Below, piece after piece: positions 10,550 through 21,375 of a DNA stretch of 64,000 bases. Position 1 is the first letter of the stretch; every line of letters starts with the position of its first letter. Below the pieces are notes generated by a model. It saw nothing but the letters and a program-made list of their open reading frames with translations, was not told where the DNA came from and did not search any database. The DNA is from Astrothelium macrocarpum (taxonomy: Eukaryota > Ascomycota > Dothideomycetes > Trypetheliales > Trypetheliaceae): positions 124,001-188,000 of the forward strand of contig JAGEMR010000013.1 in the NCBI GenBank assembly GCA_021030915.1. Direction: 5' to 3'. Position numbers and translations under genes: made by a program.

Positions 10550-11863
10550 TTACTTCTGAGCGTAACTTTCGAGGTACTGTACCAGCTTTTCTACAGCCGC
10601 GACAGGTACAGCATTGTAGTTGGAGATCCGGACGCCCCCAACGCTCCTGTGGCCTTTGAGACCAAGCAGATTCAACTTGCTCGCACCATCCAAGAACTGC
10701 TTTTCCTTATCCGCATTGGCACCATGCACCCTGACGCAAATGTTCATGCGGCTTCTGACCGACTTGTCCGGCACAACTGTATACACATTTGGATACTTAT
10801 CGAGGGTTCCATAGATCAAGTCCGCCTTTTTTTGTGAAACAGCTTCTTGCCCGTGAATCTTTTCAGCTTTGTATGTATTGTTCAGTCCTTGCATTACCTG
10901 TCCTGCCACCCATACATCGAAGATTGGGAGGGTATTATACAAGGAATTGTTTTTTGCGATTGTTGGCCAGTCGAAAACGATGGGGCTGATTGGCAAACCG
11001 AGCGCTCGGAGTAGTTGGGGTGAAGCAGGATTCGCTTGCGGAGGCAGTAAAGATTTCCGTAGTATGACGATTGTAATGCCGGCATTTCCGATATTTTTCT
11101 GTGCACCACCGAAGATGACGGCAAATTTCCGAACGTCGACACGCCGGCTGATGAAGTTGGAGCTCATGTCTGCTACCACAAGACGTTCGTCGTCTTCAGA
11201 TTGTGATACCAGGCGTGAGGGAAAGTTGGGAAACTCAACGCCGTCAACGGTCTCATTGTCGCAGTAATAGGTCAGGGTAGAGCCAGATCCGCCTTCACGT
11301 TTAGTCGGCGTAAGTTTCCACTGGTCTTCTGATGGAATTATGCCAAATTTCCCATCGTTCGCTGTTCTTGCGTCCAGAGCAACATTGACGTGCTCTGAAC
11401 CAATCAATCTTGCTGCTTCTTGTGATGCTTTCAGCGACCAAGACCCTGTTACAAGATAGTCAAGCTTCAATTCTTCCCGAATGTCTTTCCGTAGCCGCTC
11501 CAAGACTTTTGTGTCCAAATTTGAAGCCTGTCCGTCGGCAATTCCTAGTTCTTGCTCAATTTTTCGCCGGCGTTTTTCAACCCATAAGCCCACCATGTGG
11601 TAGACGACAGCGCTGAATTCGCCACTGCCTCCGCCTTGAAGAAAAAGGATCTCATAGTCATCGGGGACATCAAGGAGAGTAGTAAGAGCTCCCTTTGTAT
11701 CGGCGAGTACTTTAATTGCCTCGGGAGATCGGTGGGATATTTCAGCGATTCCAATACCGGTGTCGTTGAAATTCAAGAGAGCTTTGGAGGCTTCCTCAAG
11801 CACGGGCGTTGGTAGTGGCGCCGGACCAGCGCCGAAGTAGGCGACCTCTTGTCTAGCAGGCAT
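10550..11863 (-). CDS. SER1: Phosphoserine aminotransferase
   Basis: Converts 3-phosphohydroxypyruvate and glutamate to O-phosphoserine in serine synthesis; cytosolic PLP enzyme. One uninterrupted exon, 437 aa, starting MPARQEVAYFGAGPAPLP, the family N-terminus. Landmarks are the phosphate-binding FLQGGGSGEF near residue 75, TGSWSLKASQEA near 140, and the cofactor lysine K256 in FGGAQKNIGNAG. It is somewhat longer than the yeast enzyme because of a charged insert around residues 97-130. A TGACTCA element lies 63 bp upstream of the ATG, fitting cross-pathway (Gcn4/CpcA) control. It is divergent from LYS4. Confidence 0.95.
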   Translation of the reverse strand: MPARQEVAYFGAGPAPLPTPVLEEASKALLNFNDTGIGIAEISHRSPEAIKVLADTKGALTTLLDVPDDYEILFLQGGGSGEFSAVVYHMVGLWVEKRRRKIEQELGIADGQASNLDTKVLERLRKDIREELKLDYLVTGSWSLKASQEAARLIGSEHVNVALDARTANDGKFGIIPSEDQWKLTPTKREGGSGSTLTYYCDNETVDGVEFPNFPSRLVSQSEDDERLVVADMSSNFISRRVDVRKFAVIFGGAQKNIGNAGITIVILRKSLLPPQANPASPQLLRALGLPISPIVFDWPTIAKNNSLYNTLPIFDVWVAGQVMQGLNNTYKAEKIHGQEAVSQKKADLIYGTLDKYPNVYTVVPDKSVRSRMNICVRVHGANADKEKQFLDGASKLNLLGLKGHRSVGGVRISNYNAVPVAAVEKLVQYLESYAQK

Positions 11864-12507
11864 TAGAATTGGCGTCGGGGAATGAAATTGGCAGCAGAGG
11901 AGAGTAAGGACAGATGTAATCTTTTTGACTCATTTCATGATGCCCCTCCATTCTCCAGGGTCTCTATACAAAGCCAAGGGTTCAGTAAAGGGCCAAGGAT
12001 TATGTCCGCGGGGAGGTCCCGAAGAGACTGCACCTCGAAAAATAAACCGTCAAACTTCAAAATCCAAATTAATTCAACTGGTGTTCCAGGACAAAACCTT
12101 TTTCCGGCCTTTGAAATCATTTTTGGTGCGATCGAAAGTGCTACACTCAGGGACTTCACCTTCGCGGTTTTAGGCTTGCCAAGCAATTCGTGGTGGAAGA
12201 ATGACGACGGGAAATCCAGATTTGTATGTGGACGGATGGGACGGTATCATTTTGCAGCCAAAAAATGAAAGTTGGAATTTTCGGATAAAATTGATACGGC
12301 TTGGGCGCTACATCTCTCAGAGTCCACCTTTGCAGTTTGAGCACGGAATAGCAAATCGTTGTTGAGATATTCGCTTTGGAAAATGGTTGGAGAGGAAGGA
12401 GAAATGTATGTGAGAAATTGGCCAATCGGAGTTCGGCCACGGGGAACATTGAACATTTACAACGCTCTGCCATCGCGCTCACCATCCTGGCCTTTAAAAG
12501 AATAGAC
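11864..12507. promoter_or_regulatory. SER1-LYS4 divergent promoter
   Basis: This 644-bp spacer is shared by two amino-acid biosynthesis genes. Recognisable sites are TGACTCA at 11926-11932 (Gcn4/CpcA type) near SER1 and a CCAAT box at 12422-12426, 82 bp upstream of the LYS4 ATG. CCAAT plus HapX control of iron-sulfur enzymes such as homoaconitase is known in Aspergillus; its relevance here is inference. Confidence 0.5.
11926..11932. promoter_or_regulatory. Gcn4/CpcA-type element TGACTCA
   Basis: Exact palindromic consensus TGACTCA, 63 bp upstream of the SER1 start codon and 576 bp from LYS4. It matches the known general amino-acid control site. Function here is inferred from site and neighbours. 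Confidence 0.55.
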
Positions 12508-15108
12508 ATGGCGGTAGTTGGGACCAGCGTGCTTTCTCTACAGGCTGCCGTGCGTATTTATTGTTTTTTACTAGACTATCACAACCATTGCTAATTCATA
12601 TGACAGCATTCATCATTTTGCTCCTTCTCAAGGCGCGCCGCATTATCATCCACAAGAACTCGTCGACTCCACCGATTTAAACCCTCACGTATTAGACTCT
12701 ACTCGACACCAACGCAAACCAGATATGCCGAAACGCAAGATGTCTTCCATGCACAAGCCGAAGACCCAGGTGCAGCTAGACTACGTTCTGGGAGCAACGC
12801 AACTGCAACAACCCCTCAAACTCTCACAGAAAAGATAGTCCAGAGGTATTCTGTCGGACTTCCAAACGGTAAACTTGTCAAATCGGGCGACTATGTTACA
12901 ATTTCACCGCACAAATGCATGACCCATGATAATTCATGGCCTGTCGCCACCAAATTCATGTCCATTGGCGCCTCCAAGATTCACGACAGGGAGCAAATTG
13001 TCATGACGTTGGATCATGATGTGCAGAACAAGAGCGAATCAAATCTCAAAAAGTACAGACAAATCGAACAGTTTGCAAAAGCACAAGGTATCGACTTCTA
13101 CCCTGCAGGTCGAGGCATAGGTCATCAAATCATGGTCGAAGAGGGCTATGCCTGGCCAGGTACTTTGGCAGTTGCATCAGACAGTCATACAAATATGTAT
13201 GGTGGTATTGGTTGTCTAGGAACGCCCGTCGTAAGAACGGATGGAGCAAGCATATGGGCGACAGGTAGAACATGGTGGCAAATCCCACCCATCGCCAAAG
13301 TCACCTTCACGGGTCACCTTCCCAGAGGCGTTACAGGCAAAGATGTTATTGTTGCACTCTGCGGTCTATTCAACAACGATGAAGTTCTTAATCATGCTAT
13401 CGAGTTCACCGGAAGCTCCGAAACTCTCTCCACACTCGCAATCGACGATCGGCTTGCAATTGCCAACATGACCACGGAGTGGGGGGCACTCTCTGGCTTA
13501 TTTCCTATCGACAACCTCCTCCAACGATGGCTCCGCTTCAAAGCCACCGAAGCCAACATGTACAGATCTGCCTCCCTAAGCTCAGGCTCGACTGACCTAC
13601 GCTTCAACCATCCCCGTCTCGACGCTCTTTTCTCCGATTTCGATCTCTTCGCTGACCCAGGAGCCAAGTACGCCAAATCTCTCTTCCTCAACCTCTCCAC
13701 CCTCCAACCCTACGTCTCTGGCCCCAACAGCGTCAAACTCGCCACCCCCCTCTCAACACTCGAATCGCAATCCATCAAAATCGATAAAGCCTACCTCGTC
13801 TCCTGCACCAACAGCCGCGCCTCTGACCTCGCCGCCGCTGCCAAAGTCTTCAAAGACGCCGCCGCGGCGAATAACGGGACCATTCCCAAGATTCCCGAAC
13901 ACGTCAAATTTTACATTGCCGCTGCAAGCACGCTCGAGCAACAGGCAGCCGAAGAGCAAGGCGACTGGCAAGCCATGCTCGACGCGGGCGCCATCCCGCT
14001 CCCATCAGGTTGCGGACCATGCATTGGGCTCGGCACTGGCCTTCTCGAACCCGGTGAAATCGGCGTGAGCGCTTCAAATCGAAATTTCAAAGGGCGTATG
14101 GGGTCGCGCGACGCAAAGGCATACCTTGCGAGTCCGGAGGTCGTCGCGGCGAGCGCGCTGCAAGGCCAGATTGCCGGGCCCGGGTGGTACGAGAAGCCCG
14201 AGGGCGTGGCGAGCGGAAAGGTCATCTTGGGCGAGGGCACGGGAGAAGAGCAGGTCGACAAGATGATGTCTGTCGAAGAAGCGCTAGAGAAGGTGATTGC
14301 ACAAGCCGAAGCAAAGATCGGCGAGGCGGAGAGCACAGGTGTCGCAGCTAATGATGCGTCTTCCTCTGCCACCGCCAACAGCACGCCAGCCCCACAAGAA
14401 GAACCCCTGGTTGAGATTCTGCCGGGCTTTCCCGAAAAGGTCACCGGTGAAATCGTCTTCTGCTCCGCCGATAATCTGAATACGGACGCAATTTATCCAG
14501 GAAAATACACTTACCAAGACGACGTGCCTCCGGCGACCATGGCGGCCGTCTGCATGGAGAACTACGACCCAGCCTTCCGCAACATCGCGCGCGCGGGCGA
14601 CATCCTCGTCGCAGGCTTCAACTTTGGCTGCGGCAGCTCGCGCGAGCAGGCGGCTACGGCCATCCGCGCCAAGGGCATCCCGCTGGTGGTCGCGGGCAGC
14701 TTCGGCAACATCTTCCAGCGCAACAGCATCAACAACGCGCTGATGGGCGTCGAGGTGCCGCGGCTGGTGGCGCGGCTGAGGGAGGCGTTTGCGGCGCCGC
14801 AGCGGCGCGAGGAGCCGGCGCGAGCGGAGGCGCAGCCGGTCACGGAGCCCGAGGGGAATCGGCAGAGTTTGGATGCGGTGAAGCCGGGGCCCGTGGAGAA
14901 GGTGGGGCAGGAGGATGGCGTGTTGACGCGCAGGACCGGGTGGACGTTGGAGTGGGATGTGAGGAGGAGTTTGGTGAGTGTGCAGGAGGGAGAGGGGGAG
15001 GAGAGGTGGAGTCAGAAGGTTGGGGAGCTGCCGCCTAATGTGCAGGAGATTATTGCGAGGGGTGGGTTGGAGAAGTGGGTTGCTGCTGAGATTGGTAAGG
15101 GCAGTTGA
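12508..15108 (+). CDS. LYS4: Homoaconitase, mitochondrial
   Basis: Converts homocitrate to homoisocitrate in the fungal alpha-aminoadipate lysine pathway, in mitochondria, with a [4Fe-4S] cluster. Exons are 12508-12549 and 12607-15108 (intron 57 nt), giving 847 aa. A 14-codon first exon (MAVVGTSVLSLQAA) is needed because the second exon has an in-frame TGA just before its acceptor and no ATG until residue 119. Together they give an Arg/Ser-rich presequence (RRAALSSTRTRRLHRF). Family motifs: ISPHKCMTHDNSWPV, SDSHTNMYGGIGCLGTP, and the cluster cysteines in SCTNSRASDL and GCGPCIGLGTGLL. A Ser/Ala-rich linker precedes the swivel domain (GFNFGCGSSREQAATAIRAKG). The tail is long and Glu/Arg-rich, so the protein exceeds the usual length of about 770. 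Confidence 0.94.
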
Positions 15109-15426
15109 AAGCAAATAGATTTTGCGGGAGAGGTCTACGCTCCGAAGATGGGCTCGAAAAGCGTCTAAATGTACAGGCCGATTGACTGAGCAGGAGGAGC
15201 GAATCAGATAAATTACAAGCTGTAATGATTGAATCGAAAAAATTTATCCAGAGTCCCGTGAGGAGACCCCCGGTGATGCATTACCAAATCTGATAAAGTC
15301 TTGCATAAGCTTCTGCGTTAAGAGATCAATGATAATATGAGACAATCTACTTCGTATATGATAGCAGTCCGCAGCTGTTTGCAGCAGTCCCCAGCACTCC
15401 TGGGCTGTCCCCGCAGACAGCAGTTT
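15109..15426. other. LYS4-COG1 convergent spacer with CAGCAGT-like repeats
   Basis: Spacer of 318 bp between convergent stops. About 15365-15435 is dense in cagcagt-type words (gcagctg, gcagcagt, cagacagcag, cagcagtt), partly running into the COG1 stop. It may be a small simple-sequence tract. I see nothing else. Confidence 0.4.
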
Positions 15427-17956
15427 TCAGCAGTTTTGACTAAGCAATGCAAATAGTAAATAAGTCTTCTTCCAGTAATCGGAAGCACTTTTTTGAAGAC
15501 GTCGTTGAGCATTACTATCAATGTTTGCCATCTCGGATAGCTTGATGATAACCGTTTCGTATTGATTACTATCTCTATGTGGACTGCCGGCTTTCGTATG
15601 GAGGACTTCATTCAGGTAGAAAACATCGAGAAGTAACTGTGTGTAGCATTCTTGTGATCCAGTAGATGGCCTTTGATTTGAAGACGATTCGTTTTCTCTT
15701 CTCTCCAGTTCTGGCCTTTCGTTATCATCGACTTCTAAATCCTCCTCTTCGTTTCCAGGATTTGCAGGATTTCCAGCCTTGACAGAATCATTTGTGAGAA
15801 GAGGATTTGGACGAGACGCGCTCACAAATTCTAATAGGTCAGACGTCCTTGCATTGAGAAGATACGCCTTTACGGCATGAACCGTCTTTGGATTCCACAA
15901 GTCAGATCCAACATTGCCCATATTCGTCATCAGAATGCGTAGAAACCCGAAAATCGCTGATGAAGGCTGAATAGGAAGAGGTGGACTCCCTTCCCATAGC
16001 ACTCGGGCTGGAGCGTGAGCCTGCTGGAGATATCGCTGGACAGAGCTGTGAAGCATAGAGATTGGATCTTTGCAGACGAAGGCAGCCAGCAGCTCTCGAC
16101 ACGTTGTTTCCAAAGACGTTTCACGTACATTGGCGGAGAATTTTGATGCCATAGTAGTGCCGAGTTTCGGTACGCATCGTCGAAGCTCTCTCAGGACACG
16201 GAGCAAGAATACGGCCTTTTCGCCGGTATACTGTTCATTTGCCATAGTTGTTCCCATTTGATCAAGATCTAGTCTTAGGTTCTGGAACGCCTTCAGGACT
16301 GCGTCTCCAAGTGTGCCCTCCAATGTTCTTGGGTCAATGGTGCTTAGTAGTACTTGAGGTGGCTCAGGGAGAATTTCTTCGGCAACGTCATCAGGATTCT
16401 CATCCCATCTAGTTTCCCTCATCTGTTTAATAGTGCTTTGAGCCTCTTGTACTGAGTGCGTCCATTCTTCGAATACTGCCAGAACTTCGTTGATAGGCTT
16501 GCTCCTTCCATGGAAGCGATCAAGAATGGTCTGGGTTCCCCGTGTAGCTTCATTGCCAATGGCCATAGATACTATTGCTGACTCCCATAGATCACCACTT
16601 GAACTCGCAAACTCTGTTCGCCAATCTGATACTGCAGACGAGATCGACTGAGATACGGAACGCAGACTCGCTGCCTGACTATGTATTACTTCCTCGATTC
16701 TTTTCATGATCCCTTTTCGAAGATCGTCAAGCACGTCGGCCACTTCAGAGGTCGAGCTCGGCTCAATTGATGAGAGCCAGAGTTCCAAAATTTCTCTTCG
16801 AATCTGAACTAGCCTCCAAAGATCGTCCTCGGGACCTAAAGCTTGTCGCAATCCGGATAGGAAAGATTTCATGGCATCAGATGCCCAAGTCTGGAGAAGA
16901 CTCTCGGCATCAGACCTCTGCAACTGATCATGTCGCGGGCTAGGCGTAAATCGTCGAATGTCCTCCGATATCCAACGGCCATGGATGTCGAGTTGCAGCT
17001 CTGCAAGATCCAGGATGCTTGAATCCTGTAGCAACGGTTGTGTCTTGGAAGTCTCCAGTGCAGCCGCCATTCGTTTTGGAAATATAAATTTGGTGTCCTG
17101 CGTAGTGCTTATGAAAAGCTTCATAGCTTCAAGGATAGACATTCTGACGTCGCCGGTTTCCCGCAATTTATCTGATATAGCTTCTGACCTAATCTCATGA
17201 AAATGGCGCAGCACGTCAGTGGGCGTAGAACTAGTGGCTAGACAAAAAGCATGCATGCTTTCAATCAATGCCGTCTTTTCGACATGCGGGTTGGCAAACG
17301 TCAAGTCAATGTACTTGAGAAGTTTTACTCTCAAAGACGCGAGTTTATCCCGAAGGGAATCAACGAGCGGTGCGTTGGTTGAAGAGGTTGCTAGAGCTTT
17401 GTGGAGCAATCTGGCTACGACAAGAACCTTGGATGCCATCAAAGGAGATCCAGAACGTCTAAGAATACGCGAGATGACGGTGCGACAGCCCTTTAAGACA
17501 AAAAGCTGGGAGGCGAAGCTGTTCTCGTGTGTGACTAGAGTCCAGTCAACCTCACGCCCATGAAGAAGATCCAATTTCCATAGAGGCCGACCTTTTGATA
17601 TATGATATCTCCTTAAACCTTTGGCATTATGACCAATTCTTTCCATAGCTCGAGAATTGCATTTTAAACCAATATCCCCAAGTGTTAAGTCGACTTGTTG
17701 CATCTGTCCATCCATTTCAATGATACGCTCAGCGGTTCCAAGGAGATCCCGATATGAAGACCTAACATTCAGTTAGCACTCAAATAGCTCCTCCTTAGCA
17801 ATCCTTAGCTCACCCAACAAGTGTCCGTAATTTTTCTCGGTTTTCCTCAATGTCCGCCTGCAACCTCTTCTCCAGTCGCCGCACCACAGGAATCGGATGT
17901 TGAAAAGCATCTTCCCAAGATTGAAGCGCCTTTGCATCTATTGGTGCTGCGGTCAT
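15427..17956 (-). CDS. COG1: Conserved oligomeric Golgi complex subunit 1
   Basis: Subunit of the COG tethering complex for retrograde intra-Golgi vesicles; peripheral Golgi membrane protein. Exons (minus) are 17956-17814 and 17761-15427 with a 52-nt intron (GTGAGC to gctaactgaatgttag), giving 825 aa. The first exon (MTAAPIDAKALQSWEDAF, then HPIPVVRRLEKRLQADI) joins to SSYRDLLGTAERIIEMDGQM, the characteristic fungal COG1 N-terminus. The remainder is helical. ELQLDIHGRWISEDIRRFTP and the closing EVLHTKAG region also fit the family. Identification rests mainly on the N-terminal block; the rest is weakly conserved in all COG1 proteins. Confidence 0.85.
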
Positions 17957-18669
17957 GCCCAAGCCCAGCAAACTGCAATTGCAGTTATCAAATAATCGTG
18001 AATGGGTCTAACATGTTCGGAACATGTCCTGGACGTTCAAAATGGTATCGGCTCGGCCCGAACAGGGTCAAATTGGTCCAAATTGGCCCACATCGGCAAT
18101 GGCACCAGGGGTTGCAATAAAAAATGTCACTCGCGACTGCGAAAGATATAATTAAATTGACCGCAAGCCTCGCAGGAAGGACCCCATACCATTTTCAAGC
18201 AACTAGAGACTACAGTCAATCCTTTGGAAAACGATCTTCAAGGAGCTTTTCTTTGCTATGGTTACCCAAGGACCTCCCTACGAAAGGGTGTGGCTAATTA
18301 AATGATATTTCCCATTGCAACTACGAGTGATGGTCTCACGAAAATGAGCTATAATATCGAGCATCAGGGCGCGAACAATATGGAGGATATGCTTTGTCTA
18401 AAACATTACTTTTGAAGCTATATAAACATCAAGAGAAGTGCATTCTTCAACCAAAAGACACATGCTAGATCAGTCTGGACAATCTGACAGCTAAGCCTTC
18501 AATGTTGGAGCAATCTCCCCGTCATCAACCATAAAGCAAACAGGTAGATCATTGTAGTGTCTCCAGCAGACTATGCAAGCCCAAGCCATTTCAGTTTGTG
18601 TGTCGAAAATGCCATAGCAATCGCAAGCCTCAATAAAAATAATTCGTTGAACACGAATGGCTGTACTGA
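17957..18669. other. COG1 promoter / LEU4 3' spacer with repeat copy B
   Basis: Spacer of 713 bp upstream of COG1 and downstream of LEU4. It contains an 8-nt inverted repeat with a 1-nt gap (acatgttc g gaacatgt, 18012-18028), near-duplicate caaattggtccaaattgg words at about 18069-18086, and the repeat copy at 18102-18330. I see no gene. Confidence 0.5.
18102..18330 (+). repeat. Dispersed repeat copy B, related to the MFS intron
   Basis: The first ~110 bp aligns with 1703-1802 in the MFS intron, sharing gttgcaata, actcgcgactgc, tataat and ttcaagcaa in order. A weaker second block follows (cctccctac, catttcccattgca-like). It lacks the intron's splice ends and lies outside any gene, just upstream of COG1. 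Differences are mostly transitions. Outer limits are uncertain. Confidence 0.65.
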
Positions 18670-20756
18670 TTAGAAACCGTTAACCTTTGCTTCAAGATTA
18701 GCGACGACATGACTGTGGCTGTCGGGACCACTCGGTGGTGCACCATTGGCTTTCAGAGGCTCGAGATCTGCATTGAGTGTGTCCGTGTTGCTACGTTTAG
18801 GCCTGAACGGTAGAGGCGTGCTAGGCCTACTAGAGAGGAACTGCAAGAGAATTAGAAACTCTGTATTCTTAAATACACTTCAGTCGGACTCCGGGATGAA
18901 CTTACTGAGGACGCCGCAGATAATAGAGCTTGCAGGGAGCCTTGAACCACGTCCTGATGGATGCCGACGCCCCAGACCGTGTCCTTTGAGTATGACGATG
19001 AACACTCAATGTATGTCGCAGCCCTTGTGTCGGAACCAAAGCCAATGGAATGTTCTTTGTAGTCCGCTACTTCTAATTCGATGCCCAGCGTCTTCAGAGC
19101 ATTCGCTAGTGACGACAATGCACCGTTGCCAATTCCTTTGATCACATGTTGCTGACCATCGACTTCAATAACACCCGAAAACCTCCTCTTAAGATTCTTC
19201 GTGTTTTGAGTCTTGCCGGGTTCTGGCGGCGCTGGCGAAGCGCTACGATCAGTATTAATGTCGTAGTCTACTAAGCTGAATCTTGGGTTGCGCTCCAGAT
19301 GATAGGCTTCGATGAATAGGCGCTTGATTTCTTCTGCCTGTAGCTCACGTCCAAGCTTGTCCGTTTCCCTTTGTACAATCCTGCTAAATGCAATCTGCAA
19401 CCCTCTTGGTAGGTCAAGTTCAAGAGTTCGGAGAATGATCCAAGCAACACCCCCTTTCCCACTTTGGCTGTTGACTCTAATGATGGCCTCGTAAGTCCTT
19501 CCGATATCCTTGGGGTCAAGCGGGAGATATGGCATTTGCCAAGGATCCTCGTGTTTCGCACCACTTGCTTCGCGGGCCATGAAACCTTTCTTGATTGCGT
19601 CTTGATGACTACCCGAGAAAGCGCACACGACGAGCTGACCTCCATAGGGCGCGCGAGCATGGACTGGAATCTTGTTGCTCTTTTCCACTATTTCTATAAC
19701 CGAATTGATGTCTGAGAAGTCAATGTTTGGATGTATTCCTTGTGTGTAGAGATTCAGAGCCAGAGTGACGAGGTCGACGTTTCCTGTTCTCTCCCCATTT
19801 CCGAAGAGTGTTCCTTCTACACGATCTGCTCCTGCCATTTGTGCAAGCTCTGCAGCAGCCACGGCACATCCTCTGTCATTGTGCGGATGTAGAGATACAG
19901 AGACCTTCTCTCGCTCTGTAATATTGCGACAGAAGTATTCTATTTGGTCTGCATAGACGTTTGGTGTGGACATTTCGACAGTGGCGGGAAGATTGAATAT
20001 GATCGGATTGGACTCGCTGGGGCCCCATTCACTTTTCACGGCCTGACAGATTTCAATTATAAACTCGGGGTCCGAGTCCGAGAAGGTCTCCGGAGAGAAT
20101 TCGAATGCCCACTCCGTGTCAGAAGTCGAAGGATCATCTTTGGTAATTGACCGAGCATAGCGTGTACATTCGACAGCAAGAGCCTTGCTTTGCGCGTTCG
20201 TCATGTTGAACACGATTTGTTGAAAGCATGGACTCGTTGCAAGGTAAAGATGTAGGATGGCTTTTTTGGCGCCCTTGAGAGAGTCTACTGAGCGGCGTAT
20301 GAGTTCAGGTCGGCATGGAGAGAGGATCTGGAGCCACACGTCGTCAGGTACCACTCCTGGAGTCTGGATTAACCTTCGAGTGAAATTGAACTCGGTTTCC
20401 GAGGCAGATGGGAAGGAGACCTCAATTTCCTTGTAGCCAAGGCGCACAAGCATTTGAAAATATCGCCATTTCTGCTCTCCGTCCTGCATCATTGTCAGTG
20501 TGGGAGCTTTCACAAAGTATATGCTAGCAATTTTGCATGACTGTACCATGGGATCAACAAGGGACTGGTTTCCATCTCTCAAATCCGTGGCAAGCCAACG
20601 AGGCGGCTTGTCTAATGTCTTGGAAGGCCATTGACGGTCAGGAAGTTGTATGGACGGGAATTTTTTGTATTTTACTGAAGGATCTTTTAACCTAATTGTC
20701 AAAGCTTAGGAATTTAACGGAACGATGTGGATAAGTATTGGAGCATACATCGGCAT
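18670..20756 (-). CDS. LEU4: 2-isopropylmalate synthase
   Basis: First committed enzyme of leucine synthesis: condenses 2-ketoisovalerate with acetyl-CoA. Exons (minus) are 20756-20749, 20691-18906 and 18840-18670; introns are 57 and 65 nt, giving 654 aa. The first exon is only 8 nt (ATG CCG AT) and joins to give MPMLKDPSVKYKKFP, the fungal LEU4 start. Motifs: WLATDLRDGNQSLVDPM (metal-binding Asp), VSLHPHNDRGCAVAAAEL (HxH metal ligands) and GNGERTGNVDLVTLALNL. A C-terminal leucine-regulatory LeuA dimer domain includes EVDGQQHVIKGIGNGALSSL. The last exon adds FLSSRPSTPLPFRPKR and an acidic tail. A Leu3-like CCGGTATCGG is 411 bp upstream. Confidence 0.95.
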
Positions 20757-21375
20757 TGTGATGCTATTAAATCCAACTGCACGACAGATGAATTGAGAAA
20801 GCCTTGGAAATTAAACTGCTTTGTTCGGGGGATATATTGTAGGCTATAGGTCTTGTACACCGAGCAAACCAAGGTTTTGGGACAGGTAAGGTATGTTTGC
20901 CAATTGCATTAAAAGATCTTGATGTAGGGACCCTTAAATTTTTTGGATGAGTCGAGTCGAATGACGGGGTAGTGACGGCATTAGCCTGGGGTGAATTAAG
21001 TTTGAAACACAATTTCAGAGAGCTTCCACTTGACCGCAATGTTGCATTGATTGATGAACGCTGTATTTCTCGATGCTCGAGACTCTTATGGATCTATTCT
21101 AGGTCTATATGTCTATGAAGCGCAAATCACCCTTGGATCAATCGGGCATAAGCCATTGACAATAAGCCGGTATCGGCGGGTCGGCTAGCTGCGGGCCTGG
21201 AACCTGCTTGAACGATCGACAAGCCACACCTGCTCCACACTCTGCTACTCCAGACTCCTGGACCAATTGCGACACAACATCGCGGAGTAACCGAGTGCGC
21301 CACCGTACTTTCAAAGACAACAGCTTTTATAGCGGGTTGAAAATGCAGAACCGAGGTGACCGTCGCACTATGGCT
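20757..21375. promoter_or_regulatory. LEU4 promoter region
   Basis: Spacer of 619 bp upstream of LEU4 and downstream of the thioesterase gene. CCGGTATCGG at 21167-21176 differs by one base from the Leu3 consensus CCGGNNCCGG. TGAGTCG at 20948-20954 is one base off the Gcn4-type site. I see no ORF of note. Confidence 0.4.

Noticed and set aside
14284..15114. 276-codon antisense frame over LYS4
   Set aside because: Falls in the GC-rich 3' part of a clear homoaconitase gene; low-complexity His/Leu/Arg text is typical of a codon-bias shadow.
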